Shown here piece by piece: positions 29,363-39,108 of a stretch of 64,000 nucleotides of DNA. Both the position numbers and the translations under genes were made by a program. The DNA comes from Naumovozyma dairenensis CBS 421. Its lineage: Eukaryota > Ascomycota > Saccharomycetes > Saccharomycetales > Saccharomycetaceae. Location of the stretch: positions 930,001-994,000 of the forward strand of contig NC_016482.1 of assembly GCF_000227115.2 (NCBI RefSeq), written 5' to 3'. How positions within the stretch are numbered: the first letter of the stretch is position 1; each line of letters starts with the position of its first letter. The notes under the pieces were generated by a model. That model was not told the DNA's origin. It searched no databases and saw nothing but the letters and a program-made list of their open reading frames with translations.

Positions 29363-30733
29363 TTACGCTGATGAGGTGTTCTTTTTCTTCGTTTTATGAT
29401 CTTTCAGTAGTTGCTCTCGAATATACGCAACCCGTCCTTCTTCCGTTGCGATATATGCACACTCCTCGTATAACTTCTTTAATCGTTTATTGAACCTTGA
29501 GTTTTCCTTCTCATGAACAATGGCAATATGTCTATTAAGTGCATCCTTTCTGTAGAATTCTTTTTCACAAAATAAGTTAGGGCATTCCGTTGATGGGTAT
29601 GCCTCATCTTTCAAATTCAGTTCCTCTTTCAAGGATTCTGGTAATTCGTGTTTGTGTTGAATTGCACAATGTCTGCGTAAATCGGAGCGACGTGGTAATC
29701 CAAGTATTTTCCAAGGGCATAATCGGAATGGACATTTAAATTCTCTCTTGATTTCGAATTCATCCATATGTGCTGCATACTCAAAAATTGTTCCGAACAT
29801 TGAGGGACAATGGGCACATCTGTAACTTCCCCTCTTGTGTTTTTTCGAAAGAGCTTTTAACAAAGGCTTGTCGTTCTTTAATTGATTAACATATGTTTGT
29901 GTATCCGGCGTTGTGGGTGGTGTTAAAAATATGTCCCATTGAAATTCATCTACTTGTCTTGCTTCCAAGGAATAATTAGGATCGTTTTCTAGTTGTTGTG
30001 GAAGAGATTTATTGGTGGTAACGTTGTTACCGGAGTTATTATTAGTAGTGCCATTGAGATTTCCAGAGGTATTGATATTTTTGGAAACGTTTGAAAAGAT
30101 ATTTTCGTCCGGTGTAAGCAAAAGAGGGAAAAAGTCCATATCAGGCTCGAAGAAAGGTGGATCCTCAAATGTTTCTGTTGATCGTTTTAACTCTCTAACT
30201 TTAGGGAGTGAAAGTACATTGTTTGCTGTATTATTAATTTGAATATTCGGTGTTTCCTTCTTAATCTCCTGTGGAAGATAATAAATGTTAGGGGTATTAC
30301 ATTGTTCGAAATGAGGTTCAGAAATAAAAGGTACCATATTAAAAGAATTCTTGAGCTCTGATTGTTGACAGTTTTGAGAACAATGTGGTTCGTCAAGTAT
30401 GATTGATGAGTACCCGTTTTCCATTTCAGCAAGGAAAATGGACTCATTCATAAATGATCTATTAGAGTCTGTTCTATTATTATCATACTTGAACACATCT
30501 TCTACCTCAATTTTTCTATTGCATTCGTCTAAGTATCTGAAGCAAGACGCAGAGTCTTCATATGAAACTAATTCTTGTAACTTTATATGTTCGACCATTG
30601 AGTCTAAGGTAAATGGTTCGTGTTTCATCCTATACTCTTCAATGGGCAAATATGCTTTCGAGACTTTGTTGGTTCCAGTAAAATTATTCTCTATTTTCGA
30701 GTATGATTTTTTTTGGGTCCCAATATATGCCAT
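29363..30733 (-). CDS. RME1: Zinc-finger meiosis repressor Rme1
   Basis: Repressor of IME1 and activator of CLN2. Three C2H2-type fingers occupy about residues 302-425: YRCAHCPSMFGTIFEYAAHMD, FKCPFRLCPWKILGLPRRSDLRRHCAIQH and STECPNLFCEKEFYRKDALNRHIAIVH, followed by the basic C-terminal helix needed for DNA binding (RFNKRLKKLYEECAY). The protein is 456 aa, about half as long again as S. cerevisiae Rme1 (300). The extra length is an N-terminal region rich in Asn and acidic residues (an N-rich stretch near 226-246). Orientation and place after the transaldolase match YGR044C. Confidence 0.88.
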   Translation of the reverse strand: MAYIGTQKKSYSKIENNFTGTNKVSKAYLPIEEYRMKHEPFTLDSMVEHIKLQELVSYEDSASCFRYLDECNRKIEVEDVFKYDNNRTDSNRSFMNESIFLAEMENGYSSIILDEPHCSQNCQQSELKNSFNMVPFISEPHFEQCNTPNIYYLPQEIKKETPNIQINNTANNVLSLPKVRELKRSTETFEDPPFFEPDMDFFPLLLTPDENIFSNVSKNINTSGNLNGTTNNNSGNNVTTNKSLPQQLENDPNYSLEARQVDEFQWDIFLTPPTTPDTQTYVNQLKNDKPLLKALSKKHKRGSYRCAHCPSMFGTIFEYAAHMDEFEIKREFKCPFRLCPWKILGLPRRSDLRRHCAIQHKHELPESLKEELNLKDEAYPSTECPNLFCEKEFYRKDALNRHIAIVHEKENSRFNKRLKKLYEECAYIATEEGRVAYIREQLLKDHKTKKKNTSSA

Positions 30734-32390
30734 TGGTTACCTCTTCTAAATAGCGTCGTATTAATAACAATATAATTCGATTGCTTTCAATGCGGTAACG
30801 TCTTGAAAAGGACAGTGGTCTTCTGTCCAAAACCCCAGTTGTTGTCAAAATTTAACTCGAAAGGTAATTCGAGGGGAAGGGTCCATCTTCTAGAATTTTT
30901 TCTTATTCGAAAATAATTAATATAAAAAAAAATTCGGGCATATTATTGTTCAAAGAGCAACAAAAAAATTTTGATGTAATTTTTTACACGTACCGCCCGG
31001 AAGTCGTCCTAACATAAGTGCGCTAGCATTGTCACCGTCTGGACTTCCAACTTATAATTTATAATACGTAATTACGTTTGGTTCATCGAGCAGACCCTTT
31101 TGATAGTAGCATATACCTAGAAATATCATAGCATACCTTCCTTGATTACGTGTATAATAGAATATAATAACAACTCAACAGGCATCGTTACCACACTACC
31201 TGGTGGGTTTATTTATCATATTACAATAGGTCAAAACAAAAAAAATGCCTTTATTGCCGTGCCTACATTGTTACTGAATGGTGTGAGGTGAGATTAATAT
31301 ATTATTAAATCCTCATATTCAAGTCTCCCTTAAAGTAGATATATAAATCCAACATTGTATATATGAATACATATTAGCCATTCACACTCGACCTTTACTG
31401 CTTCAACATGGTAGGAAGAACAGTACGATCCGCCGTCAATATCAAATTAGCTGTGAATGTCATTATTAATTTGTTGCTGTAAGATTAACTATCATTTGTT
31501 ACTAATTGAATTCATGCCCATTGGCTTCGGAACATTTCTTTGGTAAGCATTTGATCTCACCCAATCCTATCAGAGGCATAGATGATATACTATTATTAGT
31601 TACATGGTATAATACAGTTTTCTGTGCCCAATTGGAACGCTTAATCAAACACTTCACAATGAACTTTATCAAGTCATGACGGAAGAAACAAAACACACAC
31701 GAAATAGTTCATAACTATTATAATGTTTTATCTGTTTCAATTGTCCCTTATATTGATCGATTAGTATATCTTGCCTTCTTGACTTTTAACTATTACTTAG
31801 AAGTTCCCGACTAACATTAGCTGAAGAAGAACATATAGAGACAGGGCTTATTCTATAACTATGGTCAAGTTTAATCTAACATATGCTTGTTATCATGTAG
31901 TAAAGATAACGTACTCGTATAATAATCCAGGCTTGAGCCTGTCATAAGATAATAAACAAGAAAATCTATCTTCCTTTTGATCCCAATACAGTAGCTGTTG
32001 TTTGATACATAGATAGGTATTGATTCAGATCAAGTTGAAATACCTTTATGTGCCCCATCTATCCTTTCTTCTATGATATTCAGACCGGTGGATTGCGATT
32101 TTCTACGTAACTTTCCACTCCTGGTGTTACTTTCACTTCGAGCTTCGGGACCGTTTAAAAAATTTATGCTCCCTTTAACGAACGGTGTTTCCGATACATG
32201 AAATCACACGATTGTCCTTCCAAATTTAATATCAAGGATCCTCTCTTTCCGAAAACGATATATAAGGACTTAAACCCCGCTCCAGTCATATTCGACATAG
32301 TACAATCATTTCCTAATCGAACTTACGGCGAACATAGATAGATACACATCAAATAATAATATATTAATTGAAAATAATCTTATTTCAAAA
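30734..32390. other. Divergent intergenic RME1 / ATG33
   Basis: 1.66 kb of AT-rich divergent promoter DNA. The minus-strand frame at 31502-31696 has no known similarity and lies outside the expected gene order. No tRNA or snoRNA recognised. Known genes between RME1 and SCM4 in S. cerevisiae (for example TAM41, TFC4, UFD1) are absent. Confidence 0.5.
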
Positions 32391-32999
32391 ATGCCTCACA
32401 CATCATTAGATCTTACCAAAACAGTTGCCATTTCCTCGCTAGGGCTCTACGCTGGTCTTCTCACTACTACAACTCTAGTATCTACTATTACTCCTATCGA
32501 TCTTCTAACTTCACAAGTGAGACATTTGGCATGCGTCATTGGCTGTTATGAATCTGGTTTGGCGGCATTGAGCACAGGTGCATTTGCATTAACTTATTAT
32601 TTATCCCCTCCTAAGTTAAGATTGCCATATTTGCTATATGGTGTCGCCGTCTCGCCATTGACCTGTGGTTACATGTACGTTTCATCCAAATTAAGTCATG
32701 CATGGGCTTCCAAGAAAGAAATCAAGTCGAATGCAGAAAATAGCGACATGAGTTCTCCAGAAGTTGTTGAGGAGCCAACATCTAAAGTCCCATTCCATCA
32801 TCCACCAATTGACGGGAGTGCTGAGGGAGCTGAATGTCCCTTTGGAAAGAAAGCTCATAAAAATGGAGCTTCAGTGAAACCAAATGCTTCGTGTCATAAA
32901 GCTTTGAATATTCAATTATGGGTTTCTGCAGCAGCAGCTCTGGGCATTTTTGTCAAGATCGTCCACGAAAGCCGTTATGAACCAACAGTTTTACTCTAG
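32391..32999 (+). CDS. ATG33: Mitochondrial outer-membrane protein, Atg33/Scm4 family
   Basis: Four-span outer-membrane protein. Atg33 is needed for mitophagy in stationary phase; its paralogue Scm4 has no settled role. The 202 aa compare with 197 (Atg33) and 187 (Scm4). The N-terminal half, with AVAISSLGLYAGLL-type and STITPIDLLT segments, resembles Atg33 (AVSSIGLYSGLL, STTPLEVLT) more than what I remember of Scm4. Spans lie at about 11-32, 53-73, 78-98 and 176-195, with a polar loop between the last two. Position is that of YGR049W/YLR356W. Confidence 0.78.
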   Translation: MPHTSLDLTKTVAISSLGLYAGLLTTTTLVSTITPIDLLTSQVRHLACVIGCYESGLAALSTGAFALTYYLSPPKLRLPYLLYGVAVSPLTCGYMYVSSKLSHAWASKKEIKSNAENSDMSSPEVVEEPTSKVPFHHPPIDGSAEGAECPFGKKAHKNGASVKPNASCHKALNIQLWVSAAAALGIFVKIVHESRYEPTVLL

Positions 33000-34578
33000 G
33001 GGGTGGTTAACTTCTACTGGAATTATGTACGCATAGTTATCTATTTAACTTTATAAATCCTTATATGTTTACTGTCAGAGAGCTATTATACTTGTTATGA
33101 GACCTAGGTATCTTTTATTGTAAATATCATGAGCTTGAGCCAGATATTTTACAACATCCTTTTTTTTACTTCTTTTCTAAATCCATACGAGCATAAATCA
33201 TTTTTATCATATGCTCGACCTGAAAGCTGACCCAGCTGTATCAGGGGGAGCTTCAATAAAGACAGAGATTCTTCTATAACGAATAACTCGTCTTCTTCCA
33301 ATGAGGGGTAAATTCCCGGACATTATCTATTATTTAGTAACGTAGAATTTACGACCCTTGTAAGTAACATTATGACGGTTTTCCCTCTTTGAAGCCCTTT
33401 GTTGTTTTCAAGTTTAAACGAGAAATATGTATGATGAGGAAATTTTGTAGAAGTTATTGAATGATGGAAAACTGATTCAGCGCTATTTCCAAGTTCCCTG
33501 TATAGTGAAGATAAACGGGAAGATGCGTCGAGATGTACTCGAGCGATATGATCTCAGTTCCTTTTGTTCTCCTTTTAATGTTACTTTACTATTGGGGTGA
33601 GGTGGAACTCAATTAATTCAGTATCTGAATCGGGTATGTTGACTTTGAGCGGGAGGAATATGGTTTTTAAGGGGAATACTGGATATTTACGAATACGTTT
33701 CTCGATGAGCAAAAGAAATATATAATATAGGTACTATTAATACATACATGTATTTAACGGAGATTTTGAAGATCCATGCAGTATTTTCGATTTCCGTTCT
33801 TGATCCTATACATTAACGTAGTTATAATAAATAAGGAATACGAGCGCCGCATACTATGAACTATTCTATCGCTGAACTGTAGATTTGGCTAGAAAGAGGT
33901 CTGAACCATAGCGCGATTCGCAGAATTAAGCTTTTTTGGCAAATTAGATGTGATTTCCAGCCCAATACATTTTGCACCGTATAGATTACACGTAAAGTTT
34001 GAAATTCTTATTGTATTTTTTTACGTTATCGAAGAAAACGAAATTTGTCATCGAAAATTCAATTTATTTAGCTAGGTAGCTTCATGAACTTATCAAGGAT
34101 AAACTTAAAGACGTTCGCACATTTTTCCGTAAGGATCCGCCCCGACTTTCTGGAAAGAGTTTCATCAACTTCCCTTCGAAATAAAGTTCATATTCGGCAA
34201 GATAAACTGTAAGAGATGGGGAGTCCTTTGTGCATATCGGAATGTCAGCTTACATCATACAGAAGCGTAAGCGAAAAAACACAGCGCAAGGTATTTCTGA
34301 GATAGATTCGTAGGTAAGCTGAAGTTTTTAAGGTTGCCTCCTTAATCCGTGAAGACATTATTTGCTAAGAAAGATTCCCCGCTTTTTTGATAGGATATTA
34401 CTTCTCTTCCTAGCGGTATTTTTTTAAACCTTAAAGTGGACAGATTTACAGGAAACTTTTTTCTTCGCCATTCTTTGAGCTTTACCTGTCTCAGCAACGT
34501 CCATTTCTTCTTCCTAATGTCCGGAAGAAGTCTGGGAGCTTAGAACTTATTTTCTACCCCTCCCAAAAAATAGGCCTA

Positions 34579-34632
34579 CCCTCACCCTTTTTTAACACCC
34601 AGATAAAAATATCTACCCCTACCCCAACCCCC
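34579..34632. other. C-run cluster, G-quadruplex candidate on minus strand
   Basis: Six runs of three to five C within about 55 bp on the plus strand (CCC at 34579, 34585 and 34598; CCCC near 34616 and 34622; CCCCC at 34628-34632). The minus strand therefore has six G-runs, the last three separated by one to three bases. Confidence 0.5.
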
Positions 34633-35003
34633 ATTTATAGAATGTTGAATATATCTTAATATGGTCTCTTTTACCTTAATTACTAGTTATCATAAAAATA
34701 TTTGTTTGTTTATCTGTACCCCCAATTCTACCCCCCAAATTCTCTGTTCTATCTCCCGCTGGACCCCAATTGGAGGACTTCTAGCCCGGCTTGGACCCCA
34801 AAATTTTTTTAATCCAACCCAACCCCTCCCATGTCTACTAACTTAAAAGTCCTCTTTCTAACAGGGTTTCGTAACTCATTCAACTAAATTATTGTTGTTA
34901 GCGTGGCGACCACAGGTATGTGCCGGATTGAGCAAACTCATAATTCTAGGTCTTCTTAACGAACCCTGTCTTTTTAATTCCGGAGAAGCAATTTTAATCC
35001 AAT

Positions 35004-35047
35004 CCTAATCTGGTCCTAATCTGGTCCTAACCTCATCCTAATCTTCC
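35004..35047 (+). repeat. 11-bp tandem repeat, four units
   Basis: Units CCTAATCTGGT, CCTAATCTGGT, CCTAACCTCAT and CCTAATCTTCC follow without spacing. The first two are identical and the last two are diverged. Confidence 0.8.
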
Positions 35048-35754
35048 CAATTTTTTTTAAATAGAGAAAAGGATATAATTCACCGGTACATAGTTATATG
35101 TTTATACTAGTCGGAGCATTAGTCTATATGTTTATATTGCTTTCACTACTTAATTCTTACTCTTTGCTACATAAAACATACTGTAGTAAAAGAAAATCTA
35201 GTTAGAGGAGGTTTTTATTGAGTTGGTTAAGAGCTTAGAGACCAATTATGAGTATTAATTTTTTTCAGGTTCTAAGTAAATTTTTATATTTTCACTTTTT
35301 AAAAAAAGTTTAGTCCTCTTTTCAATCCATGGAAAAGTGGCTCAACCCTCTCTTTCAAGGAAAATTGCCAACTGAATCCAATCCCTAATCCTAACCAGTC
35401 AAGTGCTTGGTTGCGGGGCTATATTAAGCCATAGTCCTTATCAGGGTTCAAGGGACAAACCAGAGGTTGAAAAACTAATGTTGACCAAATAAATCTAAAA
35501 TATTATCAAATCAAGAGAGAGATCCTGAGAATAGTAAGTTAACTGTCCCTGCAGTGGTCATAGCAGAAATCCCGGTAAGGGCTTAGACTTCAAGAAATCA
35601 GAACGAAAAAATAAATGCAGTAAATACTTCCCAAGAAGAGTTACCAGCCAATCCTTAGGGTTAGGGTCTTTTTTTTTTAAAGACGGCATGCGCCAACTTT
35701 TGGAGAACAGTTACGGCCTTTTCTGAGTCCAGCCTCCGACGCCGCGACACCAAT

Positions 35755-35929
35755 TTCAGTGCAAATTATTAAATATTAACAAAAAAATTTATCGAAGTTT
35801 CCAACGAGAGTCCCTGATCCCTTATGCAACTTTCCTGTACGTATATGCACCTGAGAAAATCTTGAAGGAAACCTCGAAGTACTTGCTGCCAGAAATAATT
35901 GCAGTCCCTAAAATCTTCGAGAAACAGTC
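35755..35929 (+). ncRNA. Possible H/ACA-type RNA (weak)
   Basis: CTCGAAG (35873-35879) pairs perfectly with CTTCGAG (35915-35921), with a 4-bp inner stem CTGC/GCAG and ACA (35924-35926) two bases later. An H-box match AGAAAA (35854-35859) precedes it. CAGTGC near 35758 could pair with GCACCTG (35847-35853), one base bulged, as the 5' hairpin. A double Tbf1-type site 90 bp upstream is typical of yeast snoRNA promoters. I found no rRNA target for the pocket sequences, so this is only a candidate. Confidence 0.3.
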
Positions 35930-36438
35930 ATGTCTTCACATTCCAAAGAAAACACGAAGTAGTTGATCCACGGAAAGGAAGATTTCCCAAAGTGGCTACA
36001 TGCGTACCATATGACTTAAGCTTTTTTTTCATTTGAAGGATGTACCAAAAACCAGTTTGGACCAAAAGGTAGACAATCTACAAATGACTATTTACGTAAT
36101 AGTGATTACTTTAAAGTATCCTTTAAGTTGTAAGAATTTTTATGAAGTATTGTTTTTTTAAAGGTTTTGAGGACACTTGTAAACTGTCTATTAAAAATTG
36201 TTTGAATGAAAATTATCTCCTTGATTCATTTCAGCTATTTTTAATTACATCGAAGAGAAATATATATATAATTAAAGGAACTTGTCAGTTACTTGATTAG
36301 TTATGCCTCTAAGATTATAGTGTGATTTATTTTATTCGATCCGTGAAGTACTCAAAAGAGTAAAAACCAATCCAAACATTAGCGCAATAATTTCCTAAGA
36401 TTTTTGAATCTAACATCCACTCCCAGTTTTCATCAAGA

Positions 36439-37560
36439 ATGTACTATAACTTGACAAAAATTCAATCTGGCACTTTTAGTACTGTCTACAAGGCATGGAG
36501 TTCCACTTTGGAAAGATATGTCGCTTTAAAAATAATGTCCAAATCAAAGTATTCGGCAAATGGTGTCGCAAATGAATATAATATAATGAAACATCTAGGG
36601 ACGGGACATCCAAACGTTTGTTCAATGCTTGATTATTATGAAGATAATGACAACTATGTTCTCGTCTTAGAGTATTGTGAATGTGGTGATATGTATGATT
36701 TTTTAGCCATTGCAAAAAGTCAAGGAGATGCTTTATCACCTTCCATTATTGAATTAGACTTTACTAAAATATTGAGACAGCTGGTTTCTGCCATCAAATA
36801 TGCACATTCCTTAGGTATAGCCCATCGGGATATTAAACCAGAAAATGTATTATTAACTAAAGAAGGGAATGTCAAATTGGCTGATTGGGGTCATGCCACA
36901 TTAGAATCTTATTCAAAAGACACACATATTGGTACAGATAATTATCGTGCACCTGAGACCTTTGAAGATAGGGATGCTTACAATACATACAAAATTGATT
37001 ATTGGTCACTAGGAGTCACTAGTCTTTATTTACTTTTTGGCCAATGCCCTTTTAAGAATCTCAGTATTCAAAATTCTTCATCATCATCATTTTCATCTTC
37101 TTCGTCATCTTCATCATCAGATAGTTCTATGGATTCAATTGATGTTGATGATAATAAAATAGTAGAAGTGAATTCATACCTTGAAGGATCTAACTTTCTA
37201 TCGTTTGTGAAAGATCCCAATGCCTTTATTTACAGATATTATTTGGCTCCAATCATGAATGTCAAGAACGGGAAAATATTCTCCTATCTAGATTCACAAG
37301 TCCCATTATATCGTTGGAAAGATATGGTCAATAATTATAATTTGTTTTACCTATCTAAGGTCATAATATCCACGTTAATATGCATCGAAGCGGAACAAAG
37401 ATCATTGCATAAATTCCATAAACTTCTCAACAAGATCTGTACTGATTCTGTCAATTCGAATGGGAGTTCAATGGTACCGTCTCACAAGTTGAAGAATGCA
37501 TATTCATTAAACAAAATGGATCTCGATTATACCTCTGTTAGTGCTCAAAATATTACGTGA
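36439..37560 (+). CDS. FMP48: Atypical protein kinase Fmp48
   Basis: Protein kinase found with mitochondria; overexpression in S. cerevisiae affects respiration and mitochondrial shape. The 373 aa compare with 369 (YGR052W), with near-identical starts (MYYNLTKIQSGTFSTVYKAW). The Gly-rich loop is QSGTFSTV, lacking the first glycine. The VAIK-type lysine is in VALKIM (about 31). HRDIKPEN is intact (about 132). The DFG motif is replaced by DWG (LADWGHA), as in the S. cerevisiae protein. A poly-Ser insert (about 212-232, with (TCA/TCT)n codons) sits in the C lobe. Confidence 0.93.
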   Translation: MYYNLTKIQSGTFSTVYKAWSSTLERYVALKIMSKSKYSANGVANEYNIMKHLGTGHPNVCSMLDYYEDNDNYVLVLEYCECGDMYDFLAIAKSQGDALSPSIIELDFTKILRQLVSAIKYAHSLGIAHRDIKPENVLLTKEGNVKLADWGHATLESYSKDTHIGTDNYRAPETFEDRDAYNTYKIDYWSLGVTSLYLLFGQCPFKNLSIQNSSSSSFSSSSSSSSSDSSMDSIDVDDNKIVEVNSYLEGSNFLSFVKDPNAFIYRYYLAPIMNVKNGKIFSYLDSQVPLYRWKDMVNNYNLFYLSKVIISTLICIEAEQRSLHKFHKLLNKICTDSVNSNGSSMVPSHKLKNAYSLNKMDLDYTSVSAQNIT

Positions 37561-37756
37561 CTCGGCAAAAATCACTGAGAATATCCCAGCTACATCCTGC
37601 ATTTGGAGAACCTAAATTTATTTTCGAAAAAAAAATTTATATTCTTTAACTTTTTTATATATTTCAAATATATATGAATATTAAAATACCTACATTGAAT
37701 TACTTAATTTATCTTGTATATTTACACGACTTTTCTTATGCACGATCTTGTGCAAG

Positions 37757-38626
37757 TCAACATGCAAATGCACCACCAGTGTCTATCTTCTTTTCAAAAT
37801 TGATCATCTCTATATTTTCGAAGGTATGAACTTGGATTTTCGTATTATCTTCGTTGAATTCAAAAATTTGGATGCCTTTAAGAAGCTTTGATATTTTCTT
37901 TGGCTTCTGCTCTTTAATTTCTCGTTCTCCTGAAGCTTCTCCGTCTTCCTTGTCTTCTGCTACACTTAGATTTATATCTTGAAAATGCTTAGAAACTATA
38001 TTTTCATTTAATTGTCCTTTGGAAGGGTCCAAAATATAATCCACTATATGAGACGTTGATTCATCATCATCAGCAGCAGCATTTTTACCAGCCAATTTAG
38101 TGGATTTCATATTTTCCAATTTATGGGTTTTACAATCATCTTCAGAGAGACAAGTTTGCCATTTGACTATCAATTTATCATGATTTGTAATAAATTTAAA
38201 GTTAGCATTTTTTTCCAATGTTGATTTGGAAAGGACTGTTTGTACTGAAAGTATATGGAGACGACATTTTTCTGATAATATAAAATTTCGTACAATTAAC
38301 CTAATGGCATTTAAAGATGCGTTATATTTAGAACGACCATGTATTGTTGGAATATAAGGATATATAGTTGGTAACAGTCTCAATTGAACATCTTCACAGA
38401 GATATTTGTCATCGATTGACTTCTGTAAAAGGTTCGGAATACCCCCGACTGTCAAATATTTGGTGATTGTTCCCAGATTAGCATGGTGGTCGTCTGAAAG
38501 AGGACGTTTTTGAAGATAAAGCAATGATATGCATTTCCCTTGAAGCAGATCATTAGATACATTTAAGGGTTGTCTACGAAGCGCTGGTGCGAATACATAA
38601 TAATGGAGTGGTAAATGAATCCTCAT
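37757..38626 (-). CDS. MCO32: Mitochondrial protein of unknown function (Mco32/YGR053C)
   Basis: A 289-aa protein against 283 for YGR053C, which is found in mitochondria and has no assigned role. I recognise it by position and size more than by motif. The N terminus is aromatic and basic (MRIHLPLHYYVFAPALRRQ) without a membrane span; a charged Glu/Lys-rich stretch lies near 219-240 (EDKEDGEASGEREIKEQKPKK). No enzyme signature is visible. It is convergent with FMP48 and divergent from the RSC gene, as in yeast. Confidence 0.75.
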   Translation of the reverse strand: MRIHLPLHYYVFAPALRRQPLNVSNDLLQGKCISLLYLQKRPLSDDHHANLGTITKYLTVGGIPNLLQKSIDDKYLCEDVQLRLLPTIYPYIPTIHGRSKYNASLNAIRLIVRNFILSEKCRLHILSVQTVLSKSTLEKNANFKFITNHDKLIVKWQTCLSEDDCKTHKLENMKSTKLAGKNAAADDDESTSHIVDYILDPSKGQLNENIVSKHFQDINLSVAEDKEDGEASGEREIKEQKPKKISKLLKGIQIFEFNEDNTKIQVHTFENIEMINFEKKIDTGGAFAC

Positions 38627-39108
38627 AATATTTTAATAACGACAGAACAGGTCAGATGCATGGATACATTCAGTAAATAGACTAATCATTCACGGTCATA
38701 TCAACTGCATCTCTATCCACTTAATACTATAATAACCGGACTGGCCATATATATATATATATATCCTTTTAAGCTGGCCAGCCGATGTCACGACCCGTTG
38801 GCGTCCGGGTTGGAAGACCACCAAAAAATTTAACATAAACAACTCTTCTTTGAGATGTTATAACTGGAACACACTTTATCTAATACTTCCATCGCTCGCT
38901 ATCCAAAAACAAAGTGTGAGAAGGACAGTATTCATTGGAAGAAACGAACATCTGTACTTATATATATATTGGTTCACATCCTCTTACTTTGCTTCTTTGT
39001 TGTTTCCGAGCACTAATCACTTCCCCATACTTTTTAACCTGGAGCCGCTTTCATTGTTGTTTATATATCCAGAACCTAACAAGAGGTTTTATTTTACAAT
39101 CTGATCCG
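38627..39108. promoter_or_regulatory. Divergent promoter MCO32 / RSC
   Basis: Shared promoter with a (TA)n tract (about 38748-38764) and GC-rich DNA at 38776-38815. The open frame into the RSC gene continues upstream to 38935 but has no ATG there, so I start the gene at 39109. Confidence 0.5.

Larger units (their letters stand above)
33000..36438. other. 3.4 kb region without credible genes
   Basis: Largest gene-free stretch of the window. 34555-34830 is strongly C-skewed on the plus strand, with repeated CCC-CCCCCC runs. 35004-35047 is an 11-bp tandem repeat. A double Tbf1-type site TTAGGGTTAGGG (35655-35666) is followed by a T tract, and a weak H/ACA-like hairpin follows. The only ORF over 60 codons (34661-34846) is C-run derived and not credible. 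No ORF relic of the S. cerevisiae genes between SCM4 and FMP48 was recognised. Confidence 0.55.

Noticed and set aside
33431..33475. C/D snoRNA candidate (ATGATGA then CTGA)
   Set aside because: Only about 35 nt between the boxes, no terminal stem and no rRNA match.
34595..34640. Telomerase RNA template or telomeric tract (ACACCCAGA, CCCCTACCCC)
   Set aside because: Only a single partial match to any known yeast telomere repeat, no repeat of it, and no Sm site or Ku/Est1 arms recognised; TLC1 is not expected here by synteny.
34834..34866. Intron-like TACTAAC followed by CAG in the gene-free block
   Set aside because: No donor and no flanking coding sequence; one such 7-mer is expected by chance.
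38935..39108. N-terminal extension of the RSC gene
   Set aside because: No ATG in the extension; the first in-frame ATG at 39109 gives a protein of the family length.
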